This document shows positions 8,725-18,816 of a stretch of 64,000 bases of DNA, one piece after another. This DNA is from Sphingobium sp. BYY-5 (GTDB lineage: Bacteria; Pseudomonadota; Alphaproteobacteria; Sphingomonadales; Sphingomonadaceae), in the NCBI RefSeq assembly GCF_022758885.1, contig NZ_JALEBH010000001.1, positions 1,240,001-1,304,000 on the forward strand. Reading direction: 5' to 3'. The notes beneath the pieces are model-generated. The model saw only the letters and a list, made by a program, of their open reading frames with translations. It had not been told where the DNA came from and did not search any database. The stretch's first letter is position 1, and each line of letters opens with the position of its first letter. A program made the position numbers and the translations under genes.

Positions 8725-9849
8725 TCAGACCGCGCTCAACCCCGCGTCCGCCAGCCCGCGCCAGAGGTGGAGCGCCTGTACGCTTTCCTGTACGTCATGG
8801 ACGCGCACCATCTGCGCGCCGAGCTGCGCCGCACGGAAGGCCAGCGCCACCGACCCACCCAGGCGCTGGGCTGCGGGCGCTTCATTGGAGAGGGCGCCGA
8901 TCAGACGCTTGCGGCTACCCGCGAAGAGCAGAGGCACGCCCAGCGCCTGGAAGGCCGCAAGGCCGTTCACCAGCGCCAGATTGTCGGCCAGGCTCTTGCC
9001 AAAGCCCAGACCCGGATCGACCATGATCTTCTCCCGCGCGATGCCCGCGTCGATGCAGGCCGCGATCCGCGCCTCCAGATGGTCGTAGACGTCGGCGACT
9101 ACATCGCCATAGCCCGCCGGGTTGTCATGCGGGTCGTCCCCGGCCGAGGGCGCGTGCATAAGGATGACCGGGCAGCCCGCTGCGACAGCCACGTCCATGG
9201 CGCGCGGGTCGTGCCGAAGCGCGCTGACGTCATTGATGATATGAGCACCGGCGGTCAGCGCCGCCTCCATCACTGCGGCCTTGCGCGTGTCCACCGACAT
9301 GGCGACGCCCGATCCCGCGAGCCGCTCCACCACCGGCACGATGCGGGCGATCTCATCCCCCTCCCACAGGCGGGGCGCCTTCGGCCGGGTGGATTCGCCG
9401 CCGATATCGATCAGCGCTGCACCGGCGGCGGCCATGGCGAACCCCGCATCGGCAGCACCTTGAGGATCGTCCATATGCCTGCCGCCGTCGGAAAAGCTGT
9501 CGGGCGTGATGTTGAGGATCGCCATCACCTGCGGCGCATCGAAACGGATCGTCCGGTCGCCCAGCGTCAGCGGCGGTCGCTGCGCGGAGATGTTGGCGGC
9601 AAGCGTCTGCGCGCGCTGCGCCAGCGTATCGGGCAAGGTGGAAATGGCATCGGCAAAATCCGCGACCGGGATCGTCACCCGCGCGATCCGCCGCGCGCCG
9701 CTCAGCACGGTCAGCTCATAGGCCTGGAACCAGATCAGCCCATTGCCCATCCGCGCCGCCGCGCCATCGGCCAAACCGATCGGGCTTGGTACGAACCAGA
9801 CCGGCTTGAGATAGAGGCGCGCGTCGGCGGGGATGCTCGGAGAAATCAT
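8725..9849 (-). CDS. folP: Dihydropteroate synthase with N-terminal extension
   Basis: 374 aa. Condenses 7,8-dihydropterin pyrophosphate with p-aminobenzoate in folate synthesis. The TIM-barrel core starts near residue 105: VMAILNITPDSFSDGG (pyrophosphate loop), IDIGGESTRPKA (second loop), IINDVSALRHDP, IMVDPGLGFGKS (pterin pocket), FAGSRKRLIG (Lys/Arg) and a final VRVHDV. Residues 1-100 have no match to the usual DHPS of about 280 aa and hold no motif I recognise. The frame is uninterrupted and starts at the only good ATG. It follows ccrM with a repeat between. Confidence 0.94.
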   Translation of the reverse strand: MISPSIPADARLYLKPVWFVPSPIGLADGAAARMGNGLIWFQAYELTVLSGARRIARVTIPVADFADAISTLPDTLAQRAQTLAANISAQRPPLTLGDRTIRFDAPQVMAILNITPDSFSDGGRHMDDPQGAADAGFAMAAAGAALIDIGGESTRPKAPRLWEGDEIARIVPVVERLAGSGVAMSVDTRKAAVMEAALTAGAHIINDVSALRHDPRAMDVAVAAGCPVILMHAPSAGDDPHDNPAGYGDVVADVYDHLEARIAACIDAGIAREKIMVDPGLGFGKSLADNLALVNGLAAFQALGVPLLFAGSRKRLIGALSNEAPAAQRLGGSVALAFRAAQLGAQMVRVHDVQESVQALHLWRGLADAGLSAV

Positions 9850-9856
9850 TTCTAAT

Positions 9857-9935
9857 CCCGTTCGCCCTGAGCCTGTCGAAGGGCTTTTCTTTCTTAAAGA
9901 AAAGGAAGGGGCTTCGACAAGCTCAGCCCGAACGG
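9857..9935. repeat. Palindromic repeat (TTCG..CTGAGC..TGTCGAAG family)
   Basis: Left arm CGTTCGCCCTGAGCCTGTCG (from 9859) and right arm CGACAAGCTCAGCCCGAACG (9915-9934) are near-complementary. Same family as 22829-22918 and the remnant at 18774-18798. It fills the space between ccrM and folP. Confidence 0.8.
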
Positions 9936-9950
9936 TGTTAAGCTCCTATT

Positions 9951-11284
<1,334 letters not shown>

Positions 11285-11360
11285 AGCCTTCCGGAGCAAC
11301 GCACTTTTTTTTGGTTAACTCCGTTGAAAGCCGTTTCGGCGCAGCGAGGCTTGCTCCATT

Positions 11361-11378
11361 CATAACCATCTGGTTATG
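11361..11378 (+). promoter_or_regulatory. Palindromic operator before the ArsR gene
   Basis: CATAACCATCTGGTTATG is a perfect 18-base palindrome (8-bp arms, TC centre), 8 bases before the ATG at 11387. Its place overlaps the expected ribosome/promoter end, which fits autorepression by the ArsR dimer. Confidence 0.75.
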
Positions 11379-11386
11379 ACACAACC

Positions 11387-11722
11387 ATGGCGAACATATT
11401 ACAAGATGATTGCAGCCCCGGCATCGACGCGCAGTTCAAGGCCTTGTCGGACGGCACCCGGCGCGCCCTGCTGGAACATCTGGTACGCGAAGGCGAACAG
11501 AGCGTCCATGCCCTGACGGCAGTGTCGGGCGTATCGCAACCGATGGTGTCGCGCCACCTTGGCAAGCTCAAGCGGGCAAAGCTCGTGACCGCCCGACGCG
11601 CAGGCCGCGAAACCTACTATGCCGCCCGCGCCAAGGGGCTGGCGCCGGTCGTGCAGTGGATGGCGGTCTATGGCGCGCTCTGGTCGCAACGCTTTACCGA
11701 ACTGGAAGGGATGGAGGCATGA
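11387..11722 (+). CDS. ArsR-family transcriptional regulator
   Basis: 111 aa winged-helix protein. Typical start of the fold: IDAQFKALSDGTRRALLEHLV, then recognition helix region VSQPMVSRHLGKLKRAKLVTARRAGRETYY. There are no Cys pairs in the DNA-binding helix, so it is not a classical metal-sensing ArsR; it is closer to the SdpR-like group. The stop overlaps the next ATG (ATGA), so it is cotranscribed with the secreted protein that follows, and a perfect palindrome lies just before its start. Confidence 0.9.
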   Translation: MANILQDDCSPGIDAQFKALSDGTRRALLEHLVREGEQSVHALTAVSGVSQPMVSRHLGKLKRAKLVTARRAGRETYYAARAKGLAPVVQWMAVYGALWSQRFTELEGMEA

Positions 11723-12285
11723 AGCGGACCATCGCCCCTTTCCTCTTGGCATTGTGTCTGACAGCGCCGGCACCGGCGCAGGAGGACATGGCGGCGCAAC
11801 GGGCCGCCAGACGGCTCGGCCTGCCGGTTGAGGCGGTTCATACCACGCCTGCCACATGGAATGGCCGCGCGGTCGTCTTCGCCGACTATCTGACCGGGAA
11901 GGAAGGCGAAGAGGAACGACAACTGGTGATGCTGTCCGGATCGATGAACAACGCGCCCGTCAGCGTCACCGTGGGCGAACAGGAAGGCGGCGTACCCGAG
12001 GTCGCCGCCATCGGTTTCGCTAATGCGGACAGCGACGCGGCGAAGGAACTGATCGTCATCCTCACCTGGGAAATCCGCCATTATGATGTCAGCGGCACGC
12101 TTTACGATGTGCGCATCCTGGACGACTGGAAGGATGGCCAGAACGCCCTTGTGCCAGTGAAGGCAGCCGAGCAATTGTTCGAACGTTATGATTGCGACTG
12201 CGGCTGGCGTGACGGATCGTCAGAAACCGCCGAGGTCAAAACGATCACAGCGGTGAAGCAGGTCCTGAAACGCGCGGGCTATTGA
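11719..12285 (+). CDS. Secreted protein of unknown function
   Basis: 188 aa. Residues 1-21 are a signal peptide (MKRTIAPFLLALCLTAPAPAQ). The remainder is acidic and without a domain I recognise; it has a C-terminal CDCGW segment. It overlaps the ArsR gene by four bases, so the regulator probably controls it. Periplasmic location is inferred from the signal peptide. Confidence 0.75.
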   Translation: MKRTIAPFLLALCLTAPAPAQEDMAAQRAARRLGLPVEAVHTTPATWNGRAVVFADYLTGKEGEEERQLVMLSGSMNNAPVSVTVGEQEGGVPEVAAIGFANADSDAAKELIVILTWEIRHYDVSGTLYDVRILDDWKDGQNALVPVKAAEQLFERYDCDCGWRDGSSETAEVKTITAVKQVLKRAGY

Positions 12286-12324
12286 AAAGGGCCGAAACGC
12301 ATAGCGCTCGGCCCTCACAAAAAC

Positions 12325-12352
12325 CGTCATTCCCGCGAAAGCGGGAATGACG
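12325..12352. repeat. Short perfect palindrome (CGTCATTCCCGC family)
   Basis: CGTCATTCCCGC and GCGGGAATGACG enclose a GAAA loop. Same end sequence as the repeat inside thiD. It lies between convergent genes and may serve as a terminator for either. Confidence 0.85.
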
Positions 12353-12365
12353 AACGTGATTAACC

Positions 12366-13106
12366 TCAGATCATCGCCATGCCGCCATTGACGTGCAGCG
12401 TCTGGCCATTGACGTAACCGGCCTCCTTACTCGCCAGATAGACGACCGCCGCGCCGATATCGTCACCGTCGCCCAGATCGCCCGCCGGTATCTTCGCCAG
12501 GATCGATCCCTTCTGCGTATCATTCAGCGCATCGGTCATGGCCGAACGGATGAAGCCGGGCGCGACGCAGTTGACGGTGATGCCACGACTGGCCAGTTCC
12601 TGACCCAGCGACTTGGACATGCCGATGATACCCGCCTTCGACGCGCAATAATTGGCCTGCCCCGGATTGCCGGTTACGCCTACGACCGAGGTGATGGAGA
12701 TGATGCGGCCGAAGCGCGCCTTCATCATCGGCTTGGCGGCGGCGCGGACAAGGCGGAAGGCTGCTTCCAGATTGACCGAGATAACCTGTGACCATTCCTC
12801 ATCCTTCATGCGCAGGATCAGGTTGTCGCGGGTGATGCCCGCATTGTTGACGAGGATGTCCAGCTTGCCGCCCAGTGCTTCCACCGCCTGCGGCACCAGC
12901 GCATCGACCGACGCCGGGTCGGAGAGGTTGCAGACCAGCGTCTTGTGATCCCCACCCAGTTCCGCGGCGAACGCCTTCAGCTTCTCCTCATTGCTGCCCG
13001 ACAGAGCCAGCGTCGCGCCCTGCGCGGCGAGCGCCCTGGCGATGGCGGAGCCGATACCGCCCGAAGCGCCAGTCACCAGCGCGGTCATTCCTGTGAGGTC
13101 GAACAT
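12366..13106 (-). CDS. fabG: 3-oxoacyl-[ACP] reductase
   Basis: 246 aa short-chain dehydrogenase. NADP-binding TGASGGIGSAIARAL near residue 13, NNAGITRDNL, catalytic Ser (SITSVVGVTGNPGQ), Tyr-x-x-x-Lys in NYCASKAG, and the FabG-type ending GYVNGQTLHVNGGMAMI. It reduces 3-oxoacyl-ACP in fatty-acid elongation. I took the ATG at 13106 (MFDLTGMTALVTG) with AAAGGAGACTGAC before it; an upstream ATG would add 25 unrelated residues. fabD lies upstream in the same direction, which fits the fatty-acid role. Confidence 0.93.
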   Translation of the reverse strand: MFDLTGMTALVTGASGGIGSAIARALAAQGATLALSGSNEEKLKAFAAELGGDHKTLVCNLSDPASVDALVPQAVEALGGKLDILVNNAGITRDNLILRMKDEEWSQVISVNLEAAFRLVRAAAKPMMKARFGRIISITSVVGVTGNPGQANYCASKAGIIGMSKSLGQELASRGITVNCVAPGFIRSAMTDALNDTQKGSILAKIPAGDLGDGDDIGAAVVYLASKEAGYVNGQTLHVNGGMAMI

Positions 13107-13107
13107 G

Positions 13108-13926
13108 TCAGTCTCCTTTGAAATGGGGAGTGCGGCGGTCGAAGAAGGCTGTGATCGCCTCATCATGATCCGCCGTCGCATGGGCCAGCGCCTGCATCGC
13201 GCCGGCCATGTCCAATATATGGGCCAGTTCGGCCGTCTGCGCCGCGCGCAGCAGTCGCTTGGTCATCCGCGTCGCATGGGGCGGGTTGGCGGCGATCGCA
13301 TCCGCCCGCAACCGTGCAACCGCCAGCAAGTCTTCATCGGGCACGACATCACCGACCAGCTCGATCGCCAGCGCCTCGGCCGCATCGATCGTCCGCCCGG
13401 TCAGCGACAGGTCCGCTGCCCTCGACATGCCGATGATCCGCGGCAGCAACCAGGCGCCGCCATCGCCCGACACCAGGCCCAGCTTGACGAAACTTTCGGC
13501 AAAGCGCGCCGATTGCGCCGCGATCCGCAGGTCGCACATGCAGGCCAGATCCAACCCCGCGCCGATCGCCGGGCCGTTGATCGCAGCGATCACCGGCAGT
13601 TCGATCGCCTGGAACAGCAACGGCAGGCGCTGGATGCCCGCGCGATAGTTGCGCCGCGTCTGCGCCGGCAGCCCAGCACGCAGACCGCCCGCGTCGGGCC
13701 GCATCGCATTCAGGTCGCCACCAGAGGAAAAGGCGCTGCCCGCCCCCGTCAGGATGGCGACATGGATGGAGATATCGCGGTCCGCCGCCTCGAATATATC
13801 GCACAGCGCATCGACCATCGCCGGATCGGAAATCGGATTCCGCCTGTCCGGCTGGTTGAGCGTGACCGTCAGGACAGCCCCGTCGCGTTGCGTGAGAACG
13901 GGTGAGATGGCGCCCACATCGCCCAT
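13108..13926 (-). CDS. Enoyl-CoA hydratase/isomerase family protein
   Basis: 272 aa crotonase fold. Oxyanion-hole segments are AFSSGGDLNAM and INGPAIGAGLDLACMCDLRIA, and AESFVKLGLVSGDGGAWLLPRIIG follows the usual layout. The glutamates used by true hydratases are not obvious, and a Gly-Asp pair occurs at the second site, so the reaction cannot be named. It sits tightly between fabD and fabG (1-base gaps), although crotonases normally act in CoA degradation rather than ACP-bound synthesis. Confidence 0.85.
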   Translation of the reverse strand: MGDVGAISPVLTQRDGAVLTVTLNQPDRRNPISDPAMVDALCDIFEAADRDISIHVAILTGAGSAFSSGGDLNAMRPDAGGLRAGLPAQTRRNYRAGIQRLPLLFQAIELPVIAAINGPAIGAGLDLACMCDLRIAAQSARFAESFVKLGLVSGDGGAWLLPRIIGMSRAADLSLTGRTIDAAEALAIELVGDVVPDEDLLAVARLRADAIAANPPHATRMTKRLLRAAQTAELAHILDMAGAMQALAHATADHDEAITAFFDRRTPHFKGD

Positions 13927-13927
13927 G

Positions 13928-14863
13928 TCACATATCTCCCAGCGCGGCCTCGATATCGTCCATCGTCACGATGCTGCGCACAGTGGCGTCCGGCGCGATG
14001 CGCTTGACCATCGGGCCAAGCACCTTGCCGCCGACTTCCACGAAATCGGTAACGCCCGTGTCCCACATCGCCGCCACGGATTCGCGCCAGCGGACGCGGC
14101 CCGTCACCTGTTCGACCAGGCGCGCCTTGATCTCTTCCGGATCGGCGATCGGCGCGGCGAGGACATTGGCATAGACCGGCAGCAGCGGCGCGGTGATGGC
14201 CGCCTTGGCCAGCGCTTCCGCCATCGCTTCGGCAGCGGGCTGCATCAGCGGGCAGTGGAAGGGCGCCGATACCGGCAACAGCACGCCACGCTTGATGCCA
14301 TGATCCTTGACCAGCGCGACCGCGCGCTCGATCGCGCCCCTGTGGCCGGAAATCACGACCTGGCTGGGATCATTGTCATTGGCGACGGTGCAGACTTCGC
14401 CTTCCGCAGCAGCGTCGGCCAGCGCCTGCGCCTTTTCGATGTCCGCGCCCAGCAGCGCCGCCATCGCGCCTTCGCCCACCGGTACGGCCGCCTGCATCGC
14501 ACGCCCGCGCAGTTTGAGCAGGCGTGCGGTGGTGCCGATATCGAATGCCTCGACCGCGCAGAGCGCGCTATATTCGCCAAGGCTGTGACCGGCGACATAA
14601 TCGCCCTTCTCGGCCAGCGAAAAGCCGCCTTCCCTCTGCATCACGCGCAGCGTGGCGATGGCGTTGGCCATGATTGCCGGCTGCGCGTTTTCAGTAAGGG
14701 TCAAGTCGCTGTCCGGCCCCTCCACCATGATGCGGAATAAATTTTGCGACAGCGCGTCGTCAACTTCCTGAAACAACTCTCTGGCCGCTGGACTGGCGTC
14801 AGCCAACAGCTTGCCCATGCCCACCGACTGGCTGCCCTGTCCCGGAAAAAGAAATGCCCGCAT
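13928..14863 (-). CDS. fabD: Malonyl-CoA:ACP transacylase
   Basis: 311 aa. Loads malonyl groups onto ACP for fatty-acid synthesis. N-terminal AFLFPGQGSQSVGMG, the nucleophile elbow AGHSLGEYSAL (Ser), the conserved Arg region (RLLKLRGRAMQ), and SAPFHCPLM with the catalytic His. Two ATGs stand side by side (14866 and 14863); GGAAGG upstream fits the second better. First gene of fabD-hydratase-fabG. Confidence 0.95.
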   Translation of the reverse strand: MRAFLFPGQGSQSVGMGKLLADASPAARELFQEVDDALSQNLFRIMVEGPDSDLTLTENAQPAIMANAIATLRVMQREGGFSLAEKGDYVAGHSLGEYSALCAVEAFDIGTTARLLKLRGRAMQAAVPVGEGAMAALLGADIEKAQALADAAAEGEVCTVANDNDPSQVVISGHRGAIERAVALVKDHGIKRGVLLPVSAPFHCPLMQPAAEAMAEALAKAAITAPLLPVYANVLAAPIADPEEIKARLVEQVTGRVRWRESVAAMWDTGVTDFVEVGGKVLGPMVKRIAPDATVRSIVTMDDIEAALGDM

Positions 14864-15044
14864 CATCCACCTTCCAAACCACAGCGCTTTCAAAAAGCGC
14901 TGATATCCAATATCGTTACACTTTGAGACATAAATGTCATTGAGACGTACATAACCCTGCGGCAGTCAGGACATGGATGCCCACCATCCCGCCAGGAAAC
15001 GGCGTGTGGCGGCCCCTTTAACGATGACGGAGTGCAAGGAAAAG

Positions 15045-16496
15045 GTGCGATATCGCATATCCTGGATCAGCGGAACGTCGCTGCTGCTGTCCGCCTGCGC
15101 CGCCGGTCCCGATTATCACGCCCCGCAAACGGCAGCATTGGGCGTTCCCGCCACCTATAGCCAAGGCGATAGCGCAGCACTGAGCGATGCGGAACTCGCC
15201 CAATGGTGGACGCGCCTTAACGACCCGACGCTCAGCAGCCTGATCGACAGCGCCATCACGAACAATCTGGATATCGTTCAGGCCCAGGCCCGCCTTCGTC
15301 AGGCGCGCGAAAGCCTGCGCCAGGCCAATGCAAGCTTCCTGCCGCAGATCAGCGGTTCCGGCAGCGGCGGCAAGAATTATAGCAGCCAGGATGCCGGAGG
15401 CCGCCTGGACAGCAGCGGCAATCCCATCAGCGGCGGCGGCAAAAACTGGTCCAGCAGCTATTCGCTCCGGGCCAATGCAAGCTGGCAGCTCGACCTGTTC
15501 GGCGAACTGTCCCGATCGGCCGAAGCCGCGCGCGCGGACCTTGCCAGTTCAGGCTATGACCTCGCCAATGTGCGGATGACGATCATTTCCGAACTCGTCA
15601 CCAACTATGTCCAGGCGCGGCTGGCGCAGGAGCAGTTGCGCGTCACGCGCGAAACGCAGGCGATCCAGCAGGACAATTATCAGATCGCAAGCTGGCGGCT
15701 GCAGGCGGGCCTCGTTTCCTCGCTGGATGAGCAACAGGCCAAGGCCCAACTCGCCCAGACCAACGCCAGCATCCCGCAGCTCGAAGCCAGCCTGAGGGGC
15801 AGCCTCAACCGTATCGCCGTGCTGACCGGGCAGGCGCCGGGCGAAGCGACCCGCGCACTGGAGGCGCCCGCCCCCATCCCGGCCGCCGCGACGCAGATCG
15901 CAACCGGCATCCCCGCCGACACGCTGCGCCAGCGGCCCGACGTGCGGAGCGCCGAACGCGCGCTGGCCGCCGCCACCGCGCGGATCGGCGTGGCGCAGGC
16001 GCAACTCTATCCCTCGCTCGGCATCAGCGGCAACATCGGCACCACGTCCAACGCCTTCAAGGATATGTTCGACCTGATTACCGGCGGCGTCTTCGCCAAT
16101 GTCGCACAGACCATATTCGATGGCGGTCGCCTGCAATCGCAGGTCCGTTCGCAAAAGGCGGCGGCGGACGGCGCCTTCGCCGCCTACAAGCAGAGCGTGC
16201 TGGGCGCGCTGGAGGATGTCGAGAATGCGATGGCGTCACTCAGCAGCGCCCGCGCGCGCAAGGCCGAGTTCGCCACCGCCTATGAGGCGTCGAACAACGC
16301 CGCGATCCTGGCGCGCAGCCAGTATCAGGTCGGCCTTATCGATTTCCAGACGCTGTCCAGCAGCGAAAACACCCTTTTGACCGCGCGCAACAGCCTGGCT
16401 TCCGCGCAATCCGATGAGGTTCTGGCCATTGCCCAGCTCTATAATGCGCTGGGCGGCGGCTGGCAGAGCATGGAAAACCGCCCCGATGAGCAATGA
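15045..16496 (+). CDS. Outer-membrane efflux lipoprotein (TolC/NodT family)
   Basis: 483 aa. The signal peptide ends in the lipobox LLLSAC, followed by AAGPDYHAP, the usual start of NodT/OprM factors. Two repeated coiled-coil halves follow, with LDLFGELSRSAEAARADLA and SLGISGNIGTT segments. I chose the GTG at 15045 (VRYRISWISG) because it follows AAGGA and gives a normal short lipoprotein leader; ATGs at 15024 and 14973 would add 7 or 24 aa. It overlaps the next gene by 11 bases: outer-membrane exit duct of the MacAB-like pump that follows. Confidence 0.92.
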   Translation: MRYRISWISGTSLLLSACAAGPDYHAPQTAALGVPATYSQGDSAALSDAELAQWWTRLNDPTLSSLIDSAITNNLDIVQAQARLRQARESLRQANASFLPQISGSGSGGKNYSSQDAGGRLDSSGNPISGGGKNWSSSYSLRANASWQLDLFGELSRSAEAARADLASSGYDLANVRMTIISELVTNYVQARLAQEQLRVTRETQAIQQDNYQIASWRLQAGLVSSLDEQQAKAQLAQTNASIPQLEASLRGSLNRIAVLTGQAPGEATRALEAPAPIPAAATQIATGIPADTLRQRPDVRSAERALAAATARIGVAQAQLYPSLGISGNIGTTSNAFKDMFDLITGGVFANVAQTIFDGGRLQSQVRSQKAAADGAFAAYKQSVLGALEDVENAMASLSSARARKAEFATAYEASNNAAILARSQYQVGLIDFQTLSSSENTLLTARNSLASAQSDEVLAIAQLYNALGGGWQSMENRPDEQ

Positions 16497-18021
16497 TGTG
16501 ACCAAAGATCCGGATCTGGACGATTTCCTTGGCGTCAAGCCACAGAAGCCATGGCGCAAATGGGTAATCCGGGGCGGCATCGGCGTTGCGTTGCTGATCC
16601 TGGTGCTGCTCGTCGCCCGCTGCTTTTCGAACGACGACAAGCCTAACTATGCGACACGCGAAGTGCGGCAGGGCGACCTGACGGTCAGCGTCTCCGCCAC
16701 CGGCAACCTTAAACCCATCAATCAGGTCGATGTCGGTTCAGAACAGTCGGGCAAGATCACGGCGGTCTATGTCGACGTCAACGATCGCGTGACCAAGGGC
16801 CAGAAGCTGGCCGAACTCGATACACGCCGCCTGGTCGACACGGTGAACCAGACCCAGGCGCAGGTTGCATCCTCGCAAGCCAGCGTCGAACAGGCGCAGG
16901 CGCAGGTCGCGCTGGCCAAGGCGACGCTCGACCGGCAGGAAAATGTCTTCAAACTGTCAGGCGGCCGCGTGCCGGCGAAGACCGAACTGGATTCAGCGCG
17001 CGCCAATTATCAGAGCGCGCTCGCCACGCTCCGCTCCAGTCAGGCGCAGGTGCACGTGTCGCAGGCCGGGCTTTCCACCGCCCAGACCAACCTGTCGATC
17101 GCGCAGATCGTGTCGCCGGTGAACGGCGTCGTCCTGTCGCGCGATATCGAACCGGGTCAGACGGTCGCGGCATCCCTCAACGCGCCGGTCCTCTTCACCC
17201 TGGCGGAAGACCTGACGCAGATGGAGGTCGAAGTGTCGGTGGACGAAGCCGATGTCGGCCAGGTGAAGGAAGGCCAGACCGCCAATTTCGCTGTCGACGC
17301 CTTCCCCGGCCGCACTTTCCCGGCAAAGGTCACGCGGGTCAATGTCGGGTCGAACAGCAGTTCCAGCAGCTCCTCTTCCTCCTCGACCAGCAGCACGACC
17401 AGCAGTTCGACGGGCACGGTGGTCGCTTATACCGCGGTGCTTTCGGTCGACAACAAGGACGAGACATTGCGCCCCGGCATGACCGCGACGGCGGATATCG
17501 TGACGCAGGAACTGCATGACGTGCTGCTCGTCCCCAACAGCGCGCTGCGCTTCAAGCCCAGCACCCAGTCGCAGGGCGGCGGCATCACCAGCGTCCTGCC
17601 CGGCCCCGGCCGGCTGCGGCGCGGCGGCGCCAACCGCCAGGTGAGCTTCGGCGCGGGCAGCAGCCAGACCGTCTATATCGTGGGCGAGGATGGGAATCCC
17701 AAGGCGGTGCAGGTGACAGTGGGCGCCAGCGACGGGTCGCGCACGGTCATCACCAGCGGCGACCTGAAGGCTGGGGCGCGCGTCATCACTGGCCAGTTGG
17801 CGAAGGGTCAGCAGGCCCCGGCCGAAGATCAAAAGGCCGATAGCAGCGATACCAGAACCGGCGACCGCCAGCGCAATCCGTCAACCGACGGCAGCCCGGC
17901 GAGCGTCGGCAAGCTCGGCAATTCGGGCGACGCCCCGCCCGAAACCGCCCCGGTCGCACCGACCAACGGCCAATCCATCCCGGCGCAGACGCGCGGCACC
18001 GGCCGCCAGAGTGGAACCTGA
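16486..18021 (+). CDS. Periplasmic adaptor protein (MacA-like, HlyD/RND-MFP family)
   Basis: 511 aa. A single membrane segment (about 30-48, VIRGGIGVALLILVLLVAR) anchors it. A barrel-sandwich/lipoyl half (TVSVSATGNLKPINQVDVGS), a coiled-coil hairpin (about 105-205), the second lipoyl half (IVSPVNGVVLSRDIEPGQ), a beta-barrel domain and a membrane-proximal domain follow. Residues about 288-311 are a run of Ser/Thr in the beta-barrel domain, and the last 60 residues are a disordered Gln/Pro/Thr-rich tail. Both are unusual for MacA (about 370 aa). It connects the permease with the outer-membrane factor. Confidence 0.92.
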   Translation: MSNDVTKDPDLDDFLGVKPQKPWRKWVIRGGIGVALLILVLLVARCFSNDDKPNYATREVRQGDLTVSVSATGNLKPINQVDVGSEQSGKITAVYVDVNDRVTKGQKLAELDTRRLVDTVNQTQAQVASSQASVEQAQAQVALAKATLDRQENVFKLSGGRVPAKTELDSARANYQSALATLRSSQAQVHVSQAGLSTAQTNLSIAQIVSPVNGVVLSRDIEPGQTVAASLNAPVLFTLAEDLTQMEVEVSVDEADVGQVKEGQTANFAVDAFPGRTFPAKVTRVNVGSNSSSSSSSSSSTSSTTSSSTGTVVAYTAVLSVDNKDETLRPGMTATADIVTQELHDVLLVPNSALRFKPSTQSQGGGITSVLPGPGRLRRGGANRQVSFGAGSSQTVYIVGEDGNPKAVQVTVGASDGSRTVITSGDLKAGARVITGQLAKGQQAPAEDQKADSSDTRTGDRQRNPSTDGSPASVGKLGNSGDAPPETAPVAPTNGQSIPAQTRGTGRQSGT

Positions 18022-18026
18022 CGCAG

Positions 18027-18740
18027 ATGGCTCCCGCTCCATCCGGCGCGCCCATCATTACCCTGCGCGGCGTGACCAAGGTCTATGGCGAGGGACCGAC
18101 CGCCTTCCAGGCGCTCAAGGGCATCGACCTCGACATCACGCAGGGAGATTTCGTCGCAGTCATGGGGCCGTCCGGTTCGGGCAAGTCGACGACGATGAAC
18201 ATTCTCGGCTGCCTGGACGTGCCCTCCGACGGCGAATTTCTGTTCAAGGGCCACCATGTCGAGCGGCTCGACCGCGACCAGCGCGCACTGCTGCGCCGCC
18301 GCTATCTCGGCTTTGTGTTCCAGGGCTTCAACCTGTTGTCACGCACCACCGCGCTGGAAAATGTCGAACTCCCCCTGCTGTATCGCGGCGAGGACAAGAA
18401 GCTGCGCTACGACATGGGCATGGCTGCGCTCGACAAGGTGGGCCTCAAGGAGTGGTGGGACCACACCCCCGCAGAGCTTTCCGGCGGCCAGCAGCAGCGT
18501 GTCGCCATCGCCCGTGCCATCGTCACCCAGCCCGACGTGCTGCTGGCGGACGAACCGACCGGCAATCTCGATTCCGAACGGTCGGTGGAGATCATGGAAT
18601 TGCTGACCGACCTCAACCGCAACAGCGGCATCACCGTGCTTATGGTCACGCACGAACCCGACATGGCCGCCTTTGCGCGCACCATCGTCCATTTCAAGGA
18701 CGGACTGGTCGAGCGGATCGAGGAAAGGGTGAAGGCGTGA
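18027..18740 (+). CDS. ABC transporter ATP-binding protein (MacB/LolD type)
   Basis: 237 aa. Walker A GPSGSGKST, Q-loop FVFQGFNLLSRTTALENVELP, signature LSGGQQQRVAIARAI, Walker B VLLADEPTGNLD and a switch His (VTHEPDMA). This is the MacB/LolD class of ATPases. In E. coli MacB the ATPase and permease are one chain; here they are separate genes. It starts 6 bases after the adaptor stop. Confidence 0.95.
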   Translation: MAPAPSGAPIITLRGVTKVYGEGPTAFQALKGIDLDITQGDFVAVMGPSGSGKSTTMNILGCLDVPSDGEFLFKGHHVERLDRDQRALLRRRYLGFVFQGFNLLSRTTALENVELPLLYRGEDKKLRYDMGMAALDKVGLKEWWDHTPAELSGGQQQRVAIARAIVTQPDVLLADEPTGNLDSERSVEIMELLTDLNRNSGITVLMVTHEPDMAAFARTIVHFKDGLVERIEERVKA

Positions 18741-18773
18741 AAAGGAATCAAGCCCCCATTTGCCCCAGCAGGC

Positions 18774-18798
18774 AGTCGAAAGGTTCAGCCCGAACGGA
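18774..18798. repeat. Degenerate half of a palindromic repeat
   Basis: GTCGAAAGGTTCAGCCCGAACG resembles one arm of the repeats at 9857-9935 and 22829-22918, with no matching left arm. It sits between the ATPase and permease genes of the exporter, which in such operons usually touch. Confidence 0.55.
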
Positions 18799-18816
18799 GT
18801 TGGGGTTTGCACATTC

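Noticed and set aside
11315..11330. Partial CtrA-like TTAA sequence near the ccrM upstream region
   Set aside because: TTAA followed seven bases later by GAAA does not fit the TTAA-N7-TTAA consensus.
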